A stretch of 6,378 bases of DNA, taken from NCBI GenBank assembly GCA_013349725.1, contig DUZB01000080.1, forward strand, positions 5,522 through 11,899. The letters are read 5' to 3'. Shown one piece after another: positions 6,191 through 6,378 of the stretch (positions are counted from its first letter, which is position 1; each line of letters starts with the position of its first letter). The position numbers and the translations under genes were made by a program. The notes beneath the pieces were generated by a model. The model was not told the DNA's origin, did not search any database, and saw only the letters and a list, made by a program, of their open reading frames with translations. Origin of the DNA: Deltaproteobacteria bacterium (GTDB lineage: Bacteria; Desulfobacterota; DSM-4660; Desulfatiglandales; Desulfatiglandaceae).

Positions 6191-6194
6191 AAAA

Positions 6195-6378
6195 ATGAAA
6201 AGCAAGGTAAGTGAAGAGGCCCGTATCGGGGTTTACGTCTGTCACTGCGGCTTGAATATCGCGCAGACGGTGGATTGCCAAAAGGTGGCGGAGGCAGCCG
6301 CCGATCTTGACCATGTGGTGGTTTCCAAGGATATCAGTTATGCCTGTTCCGAACCGGGCCAGCAGGAGATAAAAGAAG
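6195..6378 (+). CDS. hdrA: HdrA-like heterodisulfide reductase subunit A, 5' end only
   Basis: The first 61 codons of a gene running off the window. The translation starts MKSKVSEEARIGVYVCHCGLNIAQTVD in short form, and continues to ISYACSEPGQQEIKE. IGVYVCHCGLNI (residues 11-22) and YACSEPGQ (50-57) are the signature of the HdrA N-terminal domain, which carries an Fe-S cluster and precedes the FAD-binding Rossmann fold. HdrA is the flavin subunit that splits electrons between ferredoxin and the HdrBC disulfide-reducing module; it is cytoplasmic. This copy keeps the canonical CHCG, unlike the large fusion gene upstream where the motif is CRCN. It follows a 249-base structured gap and so may belong to a separate transcription unit, or to the same one with a stabilising hairpin between. 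QmoA/QmoB-type relatives or the HdrA of a FlxABCD-HdrABC set remain possible, since the rest is missing. Confidence 0.88.
   Translation, partial: MKSKVSEEARIGVYVCHCGLNIAQTVDCQKVAEAAADLDHVVVSKDISYACSEPGQQEIKE

Larger units (their letters stand above)
5946..6194. other. non-coding gap with a nested palindrome
   Basis: A 249-base gap between two redox genes. It has no credible open frame of its own and is visibly more AT-rich in its centre than the flanking genes. A short tandem hexamer, GGAATA twice (5939-5950), straddles the stop codon of the preceding gene. The rest is a stacked inverted repeat (5986-6167, listed separately) followed by 27 bases leading to the next start. I see no textbook -35/-10 pair and no GC-rich stem followed by a T-run, so neither promoter nor intrinsic terminator can be placed with confidence. 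Confidence 0.7.

Overview
The window is a strand-uniform stretch of anaerobic redox genes, all on the + strand. Gene content suggests a strictly anaerobic bacterium, most likely a sulfate-reducing or syntrophic Desulfobacterota (deltaproteobacterial) lineage. Reasons are a Kor-type 2-oxoacid:ferredoxin oxidoreductase next to heterodisulfide-reductase (Hdr/Mvh) modules, very many Cys motifs for Fe-S clusters, and moderately GC-rich coding sequence. The lineage is an inference; there is no rRNA or other marker here.

Layout. Bases 1-267 are the 3' end of korB (thiamine-diphosphate beta subunit). Next is korC (276-926, gamma subunit), whose upstream in-frame GTG overlaps the korB stop. korC overlaps by 4 bases (ATGA) an unusually large gene (923-4351, 1142 aa). 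This gene fuses an HdrA-like flavin/ferredoxin segment, a complete GltD/NfnB-like FAD and NAD(P)H oxidoreductase, a six-Cys segment, a second HdrA-like half and a C-terminal 2x[4Fe-4S] ferredoxin. Ten bases later comes a second fusion (4362-5945, 527 aa): MvhD/FlpD-like, then HdrC-like 2x[4Fe-4S], then HdrB-like with two complete CCG motifs. The tight spacing implies one operon.

Bases 5946-6194 are non-coding and dominated by a nested palindrome (5986-6167) made of three stacked arm pairs, the innermost a perfect 26-bp inverted repeat. Behind it starts another gene with a canonical HdrA N-terminus (6195 to the window end, truncated).

Working model (inference): KorABC oxidises a 2-oxoacid (probably 2-oxoglutarate), or runs in reverse. 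The two fusion proteins supply flavins, many Fe-S clusters, a pyridine-nucleotide site and an HdrB-type non-cubane cluster pair. Together they could couple 2-oxoacid/ferredoxin, NAD(P)H and a disulfide or thiol partner in a flavin-based bifurcating or confurcating complex. No known name fits the whole arrangement with confidence.
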